A DNA stretch of 64,000 nucleotides from Sulfolobus sp. S-194. Its GTDB lineage: Archaea > Thermoproteota > Thermoprotei_A > Sulfolobales > Sulfolobaceae. The notes under the pieces were generated by a model. The model did not search any database. It was not told where the DNA came from and saw only the letters and a list, made by a program, of their open reading frames with translations. Positions 26,725 to 37,416 of this stretch are shown here, one piece after another. The stretch is taken from NCBI RefSeq assembly GCF_012222305.1, contig NZ_CP035730.1:2011501-2075500 (forward strand), written 5' to 3'. Within the stretch, counting starts at the first letter, position 1. Every line of letters begins with the position of its first letter. The position numbers and the translations under genes are program-made.

Positions 26725-26853
26725 GATAGTGTCGTCATTTGTATATAATTTCATTAATTGAGGCTAATCTCCATCAAGAGAATATGCTAAGATAAAGTTA
26801 TTGTACGCCTTATTTTAATATAGAAATATAAATAGCTTAATGACGAAACTATC
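26725..26853. repeat. MITE copy 3 (129 bp), inserted in integrase remnant
   Basis: The terminal repeats are GATAGTGTCGTCATT (left) and AATGACGAAACTATC (right). Its reverse complement matches MITE copy 1 along the full length with few differences, including the hairpin TCTCT-TGAT-GGAGA. It interrupts the integrase remnant after the FEKM codons. Confidence 0.88.
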
Positions 26854-27273
26854 ATCTTTTCAAACAATTTCACATCTTCTTCAGTAACTAAATATGAAGT
26901 AGATGTTTGTTTTAGATAATCTCCGAATTCTTTCTGAAGTAGCATGAAGAATAAATTTCTAAAGCCTGGGTCCCTCACAGCCTTCGAAATTACCGCTATA
27001 GCATCATTAATTGTAACCTCGCGGGGATTAAAGCCGTGTATCATCTCGAAAACTTCATCAATTGTTAATGCACTTACTACCTTTTCGACAACTTAGTCAG
27101 GTATCTCTAACTCTTTACCCCTTTCGTCATACTCTAATGTATAAGTATAATTGCTTTCTACTTCTTCCCGTAATTTCTTGCAATTTAGTAGTACCTAACT
27201 TCTCCCTCGCCTTCTCTAACATCTGCTTTTTCTGCTCCTTAGTTAGCTTACTTATATCAAATAAATTTTGCAT
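26854..27273 (-). pseudogene. Integrase N-terminal remnant (pNOB8-type, probable)
   Basis: The minus strand from ATG 27273 reads MQNLFDISKLTKEQKKQMLE, then KLGTTKLQEITGRSRKQLYL. After a +1 shift near 27140 come DERGKELEIPD, a TAA, and VVEKVVSALTIDEVFEMIHG. The last part has VTINDAIAVISKAVRDPGF, FMLLQKEFGDYLKQ and TSTSYLVTEEDVKLFEKM, up to the MITE. This order resembles the N-terminal, non-catalytic part of tyrosine integrases of Sulfolobales conjugative plasmids (from memory of the family). The catalytic R-H-R-Y half is absent. The frame has a frameshift, a stop and a MITE insertion. tRNA-Gly, a usual attachment site, is 110 bases away. Confidence 0.6.
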
Positions 27274-27381
27274 AATTTCATACACAAAATCTTGGTATAA
27301 AAGTGTTACCCGATTTTTCTTGGACGTTACTCACGTAATCGTTCTCTTTGAAGGAATTCTCTTTCAATTTATCATAAAAAG

Positions 27382-27457
<76 letters not shown>

Positions 27458-27484
27458 ACTAACCATAAATAAGAATAAAGGTAT

Positions 27485-28015
27485 TTATAGTTTTCCTCCA
27501 TCATTTTCATGCTCTAACTTTTTCTTTAGTTGAGTTTGGCACGTTTTACAACATGTGTAATATACCTTTTTACCCCACTTTACTAAATACGGATTTCCCT
27601 TGATCTCATTTCCACAATACTCACAATAAAGTTCAGCTCTCTCTATGCTTTCCTCATTTAACTTTTCTGTGGAGATAAAATACTTCTCACTACCTAATTC
27701 TGAAAGTTTATGACTGATAGTACTCAAATCTCCCCTTATTACGTTCATTATTTTCCCATCTATAAGTTTATAACAATCTTCAGCAAGACACTTATCAGAA
27801 ATCACAAATGCGAAAAGTTCTCCCTTTTCATAATATTCAACCGTAAATTTCACTCCTTTATCTTTTAATGATTTTATTATTTTAGCTACCGTAGCCCTAC
27901 TTAAACCAAGTTCCTTTGCTATTTTACTTGCACTTTTCCTCGAGTCTTCTTTTAGCATTTGTAAAATCTTATACTCAATTTGGTTTACTTTTGTCATCAT
28001 TATTCCCTTTTTCAA
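27485..28015 (-). CDS. copR: Copper-responsive regulator, HTH plus TRASH domain
   Basis: The 176-residue protein has an Lrp/AsnC-type winged helix at ~8-55 (KEDSRKSASKIAKELGLSRA, then TVAKIIKSLKDKG). The C-terminal TRASH metal-binding domain has AELYCEYCGNEI and YYTCCKTCQTQLKK (~132-165). It is divergent from a YHS metallochaperone and a copper ATPase, as in the Saccharolobus copper cluster, where the regulator is called copR or copT depending on author. It should bind the 91-bp divergent region and respond to Cu through the TRASH cysteines. MKKGIMM gives three possible starts; MTKVNQIEYK is the most conserved-looking. Confidence 0.9.
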   Translation of the reverse strand: MKKGIMMTKVNQIEYKILQMLKEDSRKSASKIAKELGLSRATVAKIIKSLKDKGVKFTVEYYEKGELFAFVISDKCLAEDCYKLIDGKIMNVIRGDLSTISHKLSELGSEKYFISTEKLNEESIERAELYCEYCGNEIKGNPYLVKWGKKVYYTCCKTCQTQLKKKLEHENDGGKL

Positions 28016-28106
28016 CTTACATTTTTATTTTTATCCATCTTAATAAGTAAGAAAAAGTTTCTTTGTAAACGTTAAGTAAATATACAATTAGTGAGAGTTT
28101 AAGATT
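28016..28106. promoter_or_regulatory. Divergent copR / copM-copA promoter region
   Basis: The 91-bp region between copR and copM holds both promoters. For copM, TAAGTAAATATACAA lies about 15-30 bases before ATG 28107. For copR, ACTTATTAAGATGG reads toward 28015. The repeated AAG/GTAA steps (AAGTAAGAAAAAGTTTCTTT) contain an imperfect dyad AAAAGTTTCTTT that could be the CopR site (inference). Confidence 0.45.
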
Positions 28107-28283
28107 ATGATTGACCCGGTTTGTGGAATGGAAGTAAACGAATCATCTCCGTATAAGACGATGTATAAAGGTAAAATATACTATTTTTGTAGTGCTATGT
28201 GTAAAAAAGCATTTGAAAAGGACCCAGAGAAGTATTTAAGAGAAGGACCTAAAGGAATGCCAGGTGAAGAGGATCATCATTAA
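28107..28283 (+). CDS. copM: YHS/TRASH-type copper metallochaperone
   Basis: This small gene encodes 58 residues: MIDPVCGMEVNE, then the YHS core YKGKIYYFCSAMCKKAFEKD and a His-ending tail (GEEDHH). Cys6, the C-SAM-C pair and the terminal histidines offer copper ligands. It is 18 bases upstream of copA on the same strand and almost certainly cotranscribed. It matches the small metallochaperone of the Saccharolobus cop cluster (named copM or copT). It should bind cytosolic Cu(I) and hand it to CopA. Confidence 0.88.
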   Translation: MIDPVCGMEVNESSPYKTMYKGKIYYFCSAMCKKAFEKDPEKYLREGPKGMPGEEDHH

Positions 28284-28301
28284 TAATTCGGTGGATTTGA
28301 A

Positions 28302-30524
28302 ATGAGTGAGGTGAGAAATGAGAAGAAGGATTTTAGGATTAAAAGGGAAGAAGAACTAAAAATTGTAGGGATGCATTGTGCAACTTGTGTTTCAACAGTG
28401 TCTAAAGCTATTTCTTCTGTTCAAGGTGTAAAAGATGTAAATGTCAACTTAGCCTCCGGAAATGCTAGGGTTGTAATTGAAAATGCCAGATTAAAAGATA
28501 TTGTAAGAGCTGTTAGAAAGGCAGGCTACGACGTTATAACACAAAAAGTAACTTTGAAAATAAGCCTTAATGAAGAAGAATCTGGAAAACTAATTTCAAT
28601 TTTAGAGACTATTCCGGGGATTGTTGACGTTAAGATTAATCCTTCTTCAGGTATTGTTATTCTCGAAATTAATCCTGCAAGTGTAACTGGGGATGAAGTT
28701 GTTGAGGAGTTAAGGAAAAGAGGTTATAAAGCTAAAATAACTACTGAGAGTTTTAAAGGAAAGAGTGACTTTCACGATTTGTTTATAAGGTTGGTAATTG
28801 CTTCAGTTTTCTCTTCTCTCATCTTTATCTTTCCGGCTTATCAACTTTTCTTGTCAATTCCAGTTCAATTTTATTCGGGCTTAAGGTTTCACTTAGGTTT
28901 TCTTAGAGCTTTAAGAAATAAGACTAGTAATATGGATACGTTGGTTTCCCTCTCATCTAACATAGCTTGGTTCTACAGCCTTTACTCTTATCTAATTCAT
29001 TCCCCTAATTACTTCTTTGAGGCTTCTTCCCTCTTAATTACTTTCATTCTCGTAGGAAAGACTTTAGAAGCTTATATTAAAGAGAAGACTTCCGACGATG
29101 TCATAAAACTTCAAACAGTTAAGGCCAGGCTTGCCGATGGCACATTAGTGGATTCCTCTAAATTGAGGGTTGGTAATATTGTTATAGTTAAATCTGGTGA
29201 AATTATTCCGGCTGACGGTATTGTTGATGAGGGGGAAGGGTATGTTAACGAGGCAATTTATACTGGTGAAACTTTACCGGTTAGAAAGAAGAAGGGAGAT
29301 GCTGTGATTGGAGGTTCAATATTAACTTCAGGTTTTCTTAAAGTCCATGTCACTAGGGCTGGAAATAGGACTTATATCTCACAAGTAATTGAGGCTATAA
29401 GAGAGGCTGAGACTACTAGGTTACCTATACAGTTACTTGTTGATAAGGTTTCATCAATCTTTGTTCCAATAGTGATTGGAGTTTCTGTTTTAGCCTTTTC
29501 ATTGTGGTATGTATTTTCCCATTCACTTACTTTCTCTATTTTAATTGCTGTTGCAGTTTTAGCTTCGGCTTGTCCGTGTCCTTTCGGTTTAGCAACGCCT
29601 ATGGCTGTTATGGTCGGAATAAGGAAATTGGTTAAAAAGGGGATTAAAGTAAGGAATGCTGAGAGTCTAGAGAGGCTTAGAGAAGCAAAATACATTGTCT
29701 TTGATAAGACCGGGACTATAACTACTGGAGAGTTTATAGTAAAACCGATAGGTGATGAAAACGCAATAAAATTAGCATGTGCTGTGGAAAAATTTAGTTC
29801 TCATCCAGTAGGTAAGGCTATTGCGTCTTTATATGATGTAAAAGCTGAAGTTAAGGACTTTAATGAATTTCAAGGAGAGGGTGTATACGGGAAGGTTAAC
29901 AATCATGACGTAATAGTTGGTAAGAGGGAATTTGTACTTAAGAATTGTGAAGGAGATTTAGATGCTGATGTTTTGGTTTGTATTGACTCTAAAGTTATTG
30001 CAGGATTTTTGTTGGAAGACAAAATAAGGGATGGAGTTGTTGAGTTGGTTAGTGAGCTTAAGAAATATTATGAAGTTATTATTGCTACTGGGGATTCTAG
30101 TAATTTTGCTGATAAAGTAGGAGAGTTTCTAGGAGTAAAGGTGTATAAGGGTCTTTCACCAGATGACAAAGTAGAGCTAGTTAGAAAGCTAGGTAAGGTA
30201 ATTTTTATTGGTGATGGGGTTAATGATGCTCAAGCTTTAAAAGAGGCTTTAGTTGGTATTGCTGTTTCTACCGGCACTGATATTGCTAAATATGCTGGTG
30301 ATGTAATTGTTCCTTCTGTCCTTTCAATAAAGTATGTGATTGAACAGTCTAAAAGGACTGTGAGGAAAATAAAGGAGAATTTAGCTTGGGCTTTTGCTTA
30401 TAATTCTGTTTTGATACCAATTTCGGCTGGTATACTTTATCCCTTCTATTTGCCTCCTGAATATGCTGCTTTAGCTATGTCTATGGATAGTGTTCTAGTT
30501 TCCTTATGGAGTTTTGTTCAATAA
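28302..30524 (+). CDS. copA: Copper-exporting P1B-type ATPase
   Basis: The 740-residue Cu(I) pump has an N-terminal HMA domain with GMHCATC (~24-30). A second HMA-like domain (~85-150) lacks the CxxC and is probably structural. Membrane helices follow, the actuator motif YTGETLPV, the transport-site SACPCPFGLATP (CPC), the phosphorylation site FDKTGTITTGE, SSHPVGKA (HP of P1B pumps) and the hinge IGDGVNDAQAL. All catalytic motifs are intact. It exports Cu(I) across the cytoplasmic membrane at the expense of ATP. It is in an operon with copM and divergent from copR. The SD-like GGTGG before ATG supports the start. Confidence 0.96.
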   Translation: MSEVRNEKKDFRIKREEELKIVGMHCATCVSTVSKAISSVQGVKDVNVNLASGNARVVIENARLKDIVRAVRKAGYDVITQKVTLKISLNEEESGKLISILETIPGIVDVKINPSSGIVILEINPASVTGDEVVEELRKRGYKAKITTESFKGKSDFHDLFIRLVIASVFSSLIFIFPAYQLFLSIPVQFYSGLRFHLGFLRALRNKTSNMDTLVSLSSNIAWFYSLYSYLIHSPNYFFEASSLLITFILVGKTLEAYIKEKTSDDVIKLQTVKARLADGTLVDSSKLRVGNIVIVKSGEIIPADGIVDEGEGYVNEAIYTGETLPVRKKKGDAVIGGSILTSGFLKVHVTRAGNRTYISQVIEAIREAETTRLPIQLLVDKVSSIFVPIVIGVSVLAFSLWYVFSHSLTFSILIAVAVLASACPCPFGLATPMAVMVGIRKLVKKGIKVRNAESLERLREAKYIVFDKTGTITTGEFIVKPIGDENAIKLACAVEKFSSHPVGKAIASLYDVKAEVKDFNEFQGEGVYGKVNNHDVIVGKREFVLKNCEGDLDADVLVCIDSKVIAGFLLEDKIRDGVVELVSELKKYYEVIIATGDSSNFADKVGEFLGVKVYKGLSPDDKVELVRKLGKVIFIGDGVNDAQALKEALVGIAVSTGTDIAKYAGDVIVPSVLSIKYVIEQSKRTVRKIKENLAWAFAYNSVLIPISAGILYPFYLPPEYAALAMSMDSVLVSLWSFVQ

Positions 30525-30646
30525 TCTTACACTTTTTAGAATAACTTTGGATTACATGAGAAAAAGAAATATAGAGACCTATAAGTATTTCACTTCATAG
30601 AAATGAGAAAAATTAAAAACGAAACCGTTAAATCCATATTTATTTC

Positions 30647-30859
30647 TTACCTTGCTGATTTTTCCTTCTCTTCATAAAGTCTCTTTGCATATTCCAATAT
30701 TTCCTCAGCAATTTTAATTGATTGTTGACCATCATAAGCTGAATAGAGTAGTTCAGGAGGAGTATTAGTTTCTTCATCACCATACATTGAAAGTCCTCTC
30801 TCTTTTCTTAATGATCTTGAGTACGAGGCAAAAAATGTCTCTAATTCTCTTAAGCACAC
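30647..30859 (-). pseudogene. HEPN-domain C-terminal fragment
   Basis: A 70-codon frame carries the last half of a HEPN protein: RKERGLSMYGDEETNTPPEL, then LYSAYDGQQSIKIAEEILEY, the usual GDEE...P...AxxxxxxAEEIL tail of MNT-associated HEPN toxins. The N-terminal half with the first helices and the RxxxxxH region is missing, and the frame overlaps the 3' end of the nucleotidyltransferase gene by 83 bases. A deletion joining the two genes is the simplest reading. Likely inactive. Confidence 0.6.
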
Positions 30860-31031
30860 TATCCTTAGGTAAATTATCTATAACTATCAATAAATCTACA
30901 TCACTATCGTTTCTATTATCTCCCCTAGCAACGCTCCCATAAAGTACTACCGATATCAGATCATCTTTAAATTCTTCCCTCAATACCCTAACTATATCAT
31001 TAAGTAGTGTAGCATAGGGTTCTTTAATCAT
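30777..31031 (-). CDS. MNT-type minimal nucleotidyltransferase (antitoxin)
   Basis: An 84-residue protein has the pol-beta nucleotidyltransferase core: LISVVLYGSVARGDNRNDSD and VDLLIVIDN (~25-53), with the GS motif and the DxD metal pair. MNT proteins pair with HEPN toxins and silence them by adding nucleotides to an active-site tyrosine. The partner here is only a fragment (30647-30859). The third acidic residue normally lies beyond the point where this frame becomes KKRERTFNVW, so the protein may be truncated by the same rearrangement. The ATG at 31031 has a TATA-like TATAAATCTATAGA upstream. Confidence 0.7.
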   Translation of the reverse strand: MIKEPYATLLNDIVRVLREEFKDDLISVVLYGSVARGDNRNDSDVDLLIVIDNLPKDSVLKRIRDIFCLVLKIIKKRERTFNVW

Positions 31032-31113
31032 ATGATATATAAATCTATAGATTTAATAAACGTGACTTCTGATAATTATGATGTTATTAAACCCTATATA
31101 CACAAATTTTTTA

Positions 31114-31150
31114 ACTTCTGGGGGTAGAAGTTACTTCTGGGGGTAGAAGT
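31114..31150 (+). promoter_or_regulatory. Tandem palindrome at the ATPase start codon
   Basis: Two identical 18-base units, ACTTCTGGGGGTAGAAGT, lie one base apart. Each is a hairpin with arms ACTTCT/AGAAGT and loop GGGGGT. The second overlaps the GTG start (31149) by two bases and its G-rich loop is at Shine-Dalgarno distance, so it may control translation, or bind a regulator as DNA. Confidence 0.5.
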
Positions 31151-32225
31151 GCTATTCGATACTTCACCTAAGGATAACAGAAAAGATTTCTTTGATAGAG
31201 AAAAAGAAATTGAAAAACTAAAAGAACTAAGGACTCCTATAACATTAGTTTTAGGGTTAAGAAGAACCGGGAAATCTTCGTTAATAAAAGTGAGCTTAAA
31301 TGAGCTTAACATACCATATATTTATCTAGACTTAAGGAAGTTTGAGGAAGAAAGTTATATCTCTTATAAGGATTTCTTGCTAGAACTTCAGAGTGAAATA
31401 AATAGATTGTATAAGAGATTCACTTCTATTTTGGATTTCTTAAAGAGTATAAAGGGAGTTAGCGTAATGGGTAATGAGATAAGATTTAGCTGGAAAAGAG
31501 AAAAAGTTAGGTTCTCCGATTTACTTGATATGCTAGAGGAATCTTTTAACAAGTTCATAATTGTTTTTGATGAGGCACAAGAGCTAATTAAGTTAAGAGG
31601 TATAAATTTGACTCCAGTACTTGCGTATGTCTACGATAATCTGAAGAACGTAAAAATTATAATGAGCGGATCTGAGATGGGTTTGTTATATGATTTTCTT
31701 AAAATAGAAGACCCCTCTAGTCCATTATTTGGAAGATTTCTTTCAACTGTGGAGTTAAAGCCATTTGCTAGACACGAAGCTATCAGCTTCTTAAAGAGGG
31801 GATTTGATGAGGTTAAAATAGAGTTTAAAGACTATGATACTGTTTATGAAACTATTGGTGGGATTCCAGGTTGGCTTACCTACTTTGGTTCTGTTTATTT
31901 AGATACGAGAAATCTAAAGATAAGCATTGATAAAACACTGGATTATGCTAAAAGGCTTATACTAAGAGAATTCGAGAATTTCTTAAAGGGAAGAGAAGTT
32001 GCGAGAAAAAGATATTTCGTTGTTATGAGAACTTTGGTTAATTGTGGAAAATGGAGTGATGTTAAGCATGCTTTAGAGGCTGAGGAGGGAATAGAGATTA
32101 GCGACTCGGAAATACATAATTATTTAAGGCAATTAATAAGACATTCGTGGATAATTAAGGAAGGAGATAGATATTGTCCAGCCGAGCCTCTAATTGGTTA
32201 TACTTTTAAAGCCTCTGCATTTTGA
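31149..32225 (+). CDS. Archaeal ATPase (PF01637-type, STAND/AAA)
   Basis: The 358-residue protein starts with the family's characteristic KDFFDREKEIEKLKEL. Walker A is LVLGLRRTGKSSLIK (~36-50), Walker B is FIIVFDEAQELIK (~130-142), sensor-like IIMSGSEMGLLYDF, then PFARHEAISFLKRGF and GGIPGWLTYFG. The C-terminus is a winged helix (~290-358) ending in a CPAEPLIGYTF element. These ATPases are abundant in hyperthermophilic archaea; most have unknown function. The GTG start lies at the end of a tandem palindrome. The 3' end overlaps the convergent AAA+ gene by 20 bases. Confidence 0.88.
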   Translation: MLFDTSPKDNRKDFFDREKEIEKLKELRTPITLVLGLRRTGKSSLIKVSLNELNIPYIYLDLRKFEEESYISYKDFLLELQSEINRLYKRFTSILDFLKSIKGVSVMGNEIRFSWKREKVRFSDLLDMLEESFNKFIIVFDEAQELIKLRGINLTPVLAYVYDNLKNVKIIMSGSEMGLLYDFLKIEDPSSPLFGRFLSTVELKPFARHEAISFLKRGFDEVKIEFKDYDTVYETIGGIPGWLTYFGSVYLDTRNLKISIDKTLDYAKRLILREFENFLKGREVARKRYFVVMRTLVNCGKWSDVKHALEAEEGIEISDSEIHNYLRQLIRHSWIIKEGDRYCPAEPLIGYTFKASAF

Positions 32226-33969
32226 ACTCTTCATACATTTTCAGTGTTTCTTTATTAACGCTTGGTTTAATATTAGCTAAAATTTTTATGAAATCGTTAA
32301 ATGTTACTGTTGTTCTAGGAACACCGGTAATCGTTGCCTCTTTAAGTAGGTTTCTCCTAATTTCATCAACTACCAGTTTTAAATCAGCTGGTGTATAACC
32401 ATCAGTAATTTTAGCAACCTTTTGTAAAGTTTCCTCATCGACAGTTAATCCCTTGCTTAATACTTTAAGAACTTCAATTCTGCCTTTTTCATCCGGTGGT
32501 GGTACATAAATTATTTTATCAAATCTCCCCGGTCTTAGTATTGCTGGGTCTAAGTCCCATGGTCTGTTTGTAGCCCCAATTACGATTATTTCTTCATTTT
32601 CCCTAATGCCATCCATTTGATTTAAAAGTTCGGTCAATGCGGTTCTCCATTCGTTTTCACTCCTAGCCCTAGCAATCATATCAATCTCATCAATAAATAT
32701 TATTGCAGGCGCATTATCCCTAGCAATGTGGAACTTTTCTGCAATGATTTCTCCAGCATTAAATGGTCCGGCTGAAGATATTTCCTCACCAGATAGGATA
32801 ATAAAGGAAGCATTAAGCTCATTTGCTAATGCCTTTGCAATACTCGTTTTCCCAGTACCGGGAGGACCATAAAGTAATACTCCTTTAACTGGTTTTATTC
32901 CCAGTTTTTCTGCAAGGTCTTTCCTCTTCAGCGGTAACTCTATTGAGTCTTTGATAATTCTTTTAACATCTTCTAGGTCTCCTAAATCATCCCATCTTAC
33001 ATCTGGTACTCCGTATGGTCTTTCACCTAGTTTATGCCTTGAGTATTTCTTAGCAATATTTTCGAATTTTACGATAGTTTGTATAGATACGGATGGTTTG
33101 TAATTTTCCAGAACTTTTATAAAGTCTTGTATTGTTGGAGTTCTTCCCTCTCTTTCACACTGTATTTTCACTTCTTCAACAATTTCTTTTATATCAGCTG
33201 GTGAAAGTCTATTACTCCTTTTAGCTAATTCTCTGCAATCAATGTTTTGAACATAACCGCACCATATTTTTTCTCTTCCATTTTCATCTGGCAGAGGTAC
33301 GTAAATCACTTCGTCAAATCTTCCTGGTCTTAAAAGTGCTTCATCTATTTCTTGCGGTATGTTTGTTGTCCCAATAATAAGTATCGGTAAGTTCTTGTCA
33401 TGTAATTCTTGTAGCCTCATTAAAAAGATGTTAATTAATCTGTGAGTTACTTCATGTATATCCCCTTCTCTTTTTAAAGTAAATCCGTCAATTTCATCAA
33501 TTACGACAACAGCTGGAGCGTTTAATTCTACTACATTAAAGAAGTTATCAAGTAAATATTCACTTTCACCATACCATTTGCTCATTACGTCTGTAGATTT
33601 TAACTCAAAGTAATTCCATCTGAGTTTATTTGCTAATGCTTTTGCAATGCTTGTCTTTCCAGTACCCGGAGGACCAAATAGTATTACCCCGTAAGCTTTC
33701 CCCTTTTTCATAACGTAACTGGCAATCTCATCTAATTTGGCTTTAATTTCTTCCATGTCGTAAATCTGGTCCCATGTGATTGAGGGTATTCTACTCATTT
33801 TCTTTTGTAATTGTCTTTGTTGTGAGTGGCCTACTCTCATAATTCTCATGAAGTAAATAAAGTAGACCAACGGAATAACGAAAGTTAAAATTATAATTCC
33901 TAGTTCAATTGCATTAATATATGTTGAAAGCAGTGAAGGAGTAGCAGATGTTGATATGTTGGCAATCAT
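32206..33969 (-). CDS. Membrane-anchored double AAA+ ATPase (Cdc48-like)
   Basis: The 587-residue protein has one N-terminal membrane helix (IELGIIILTFVIPLVYFIYF, ~21-40) and two AAA+ modules. Each has Walker A GPPGTGKTSIAKALAN, Walker B (VVVIDEID and IIFIDEID), and an LRPGRFDE/K arginine-finger segment. The first module has the aromatic pore motif SKWYGESE. The second has GEEISSAGPFNAGE, an altered pore loop. The typical Cdc48/VAT N-domain is absent. It is probably an unfoldase or extractase working on membrane or membrane-proximal substrates (inference). Confidence 0.88.
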   Translation of the reverse strand: MIANISTSATPSLLSTYINAIELGIIILTFVIPLVYFIYFMRIMRVGHSQQRQLQKKMSRIPSITWDQIYDMEEIKAKLDEIASYVMKKGKAYGVILFGPPGTGKTSIAKALANKLRWNYFELKSTDVMSKWYGESEYLLDNFFNVVELNAPAVVVIDEIDGFTLKREGDIHEVTHRLINIFLMRLQELHDKNLPILIIGTTNIPQEIDEALLRPGRFDEVIYVPLPDENGREKIWCGYVQNIDCRELAKRSNRLSPADIKEIVEEVKIQCEREGRTPTIQDFIKVLENYKPSVSIQTIVKFENIAKKYSRHKLGERPYGVPDVRWDDLGDLEDVKRIIKDSIELPLKRKDLAEKLGIKPVKGVLLYGPPGTGKTSIAKALANELNASFIILSGEEISSAGPFNAGEIIAEKFHIARDNAPAIIFIDEIDMIARARSENEWRTALTELLNQMDGIRENEEIIVIGATNRPWDLDPAILRPGRFDKIIYVPPPDEKGRIEVLKVLSKGLTVDEETLQKVAKITDGYTPADLKLVVDEIRRNLLKEATITGVPRTTVTFNDFIKILANIKPSVNKETLKMYEEFKMQRL

Positions 33970-34040
33970 AAAATAAATTCTTCTTGGTTATTTAAAAATG
34001 ATGAGTTTTAGGGGAGTTTGAGCGGTGAAATAGCGGTTAC

Positions 34041-36120
<2,080 letters not shown>

Positions 36121-36259
36121 AAATACATGATTGATTTTTTAATTTTTAACTTTTTCGATGTAAAACAATAAGAAGTTAATTTTTAAATTCTTAAGGTTTT
36201 AGATAGAGAACTAATCTTTAAGGAATAAGTTTTAAAACATTTAGGAATAATATTAACGT

Positions 36260-36796
36260 ATGAAAATAAGAACTGTAATATATGGTGTAGTTTTCTCAAT
36301 AGCTTCTTATGCGTCTGCAGCTGCTTTAGCTCTTAGTATTGGTGCTTATGCTATTAGCTCATTCACAGATCCCATAGTAACTCTTACAATACCACTTATC
36401 TTACTTTCAATTGGCCTACAAGCTATGAATGAGAAGTTTAGTGTACTTCTGCTTACTGTAATAAATGCAGTACTTTACGCTGCAACAGGTTTACTCTTTA
36501 TGGTTCCGACTCTGATAATTGCTGGCGTTATTGATGAGATAATAACTTGGTTTATAGGGTTTAGAAGTTTTAAAGCAGTGATGATTAATACTACTACGGT
36601 AGGAACTTTAGTTGGAGTCCTTAGTGTTATATTTGGGATTATGATGGTGGGATTAATTGGTTCAATCCCCTTTAAAGATTTAGCATTAGCTTATCTAGTA
36701 TTTACAATAATTTATCTAGTAGAAAGTGCTATAATGGGGTTAATCTCGTATAAGTTAGGTTCATATTTGTTAAAAAGCGGAATTATTAAGGGATAA
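36260..36796 (+). CDS. ECF transporter S component (substrate-binding)
   Basis: A 178-residue, six-helix membrane protein starts KIRTVIYGVVFSIASYASAA. Its size, position and helix pattern fit an ECF-type S component (ThiW/BioY-like class), which binds a vitamin or similar ligand. The T component follows 2 bases after its stop, and the fused ATPase lies next on the other strand. The ligand cannot be read from the sequence. Start ATG 36260 has a TATA-like run upstream. Confidence 0.7.
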   Translation: MKIRTVIYGVVFSIASYASAAALALSIGAYAISSFTDPIVTLTIPLILLSIGLQAMNEKFSVLLLTVINAVLYAATGLLFMVPTLIIAGVIDEIITWFIGFRSFKAVMINTTTVGTLVGVLSVIFGIMMVGLIGSIPFKDLALAYLVFTIIYLVESAIMGLISYKLGSYLLKSGIIKG

Positions 36797-36798
36797 TA

Positions 36799-37416
36799 TT
36801 GACTAAGGCAACTTTTCTTTATTCGTTAATATTTCTTATAATAACAGCTGTAGAAACTACACTATATCCAACTTATTTCTCTCTTATCTTGACCATGGGT
36901 TTGATATACAAGAGATGGAGAGTTCTTATAATAGAAATTTTGATTGCGATTATTTCTTTTACTTTTTTGCACTTCATAGGAAAAGAATATTTATTTATAT
37001 ACACTGTTAGAGCCCTTACATATCTAAACTTATACTTTATTATGAGTGAGTATGTTGACTATAATTCTATTCTTTATCTTCTTGGAGAAAAAGGAGTACC
37101 GCTAGTTGTTGGCTTTGCTTATTATCCCCTTTTTTATAGGATTGCGTCTGAAATAAGTTTCAATGCTAGAGCTAGGAAAATCGGTTTTCACATAAATAAG
37201 TTAGTTTTACCATTTGTTGTTCAAATGGTTAAAGTTGCTGAAGATCTTTACGTCTCTTACACTATAAAACTTTACGGGAAATTTCACGGAAAAAGGAATT
37301 TTAAACCTACATCAGTAGATATTATCTTAATTTCGTTATCTTTACTATTGGTGATGATTAACCTTGCAACTGAAATAATGATGATCACGCAGGCTCCTGA
37401 TCCATGTTTACTATAG
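36799..37416 (+). CDS. ECF transporter T component (EcfT)
   Basis: A 205-residue membrane protein starts with TTG, 2 bases after the S-component stop. It has several helices and the long cytoplasmic region [20 protein letters not shown], where the ARA..G motif resembles the coupling helices of EcfT that touch the ATPase. The 3' end overlaps the convergent ATPase gene by 32 bases. It probably couples ATP hydrolysis to uptake by the S component. Confidence 0.75.
   Translation: MTKATFLYSLIFLIITAVETTLYPTYFSLILTMGLIYKRWRVLIIEILIAIISFTFLHFIGKEYLFIYTVRALTYLNLYFIMSEYVDYNSILYLLGEKGVPLVVGFAYYPLFYRIASEISFNARARKIGFHINKLVLPFVVQMVKVAEDLYVSYTIKLYGKFHGKRNFKPTSVDIILISLSLLLVMINLATEIMMITQAPDPCLL

Noticed and set aside
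29372-29695. 107-codon minus-strand frame in copA
   Set aside because: Antisense shadow of a well-supported P-type ATPase.
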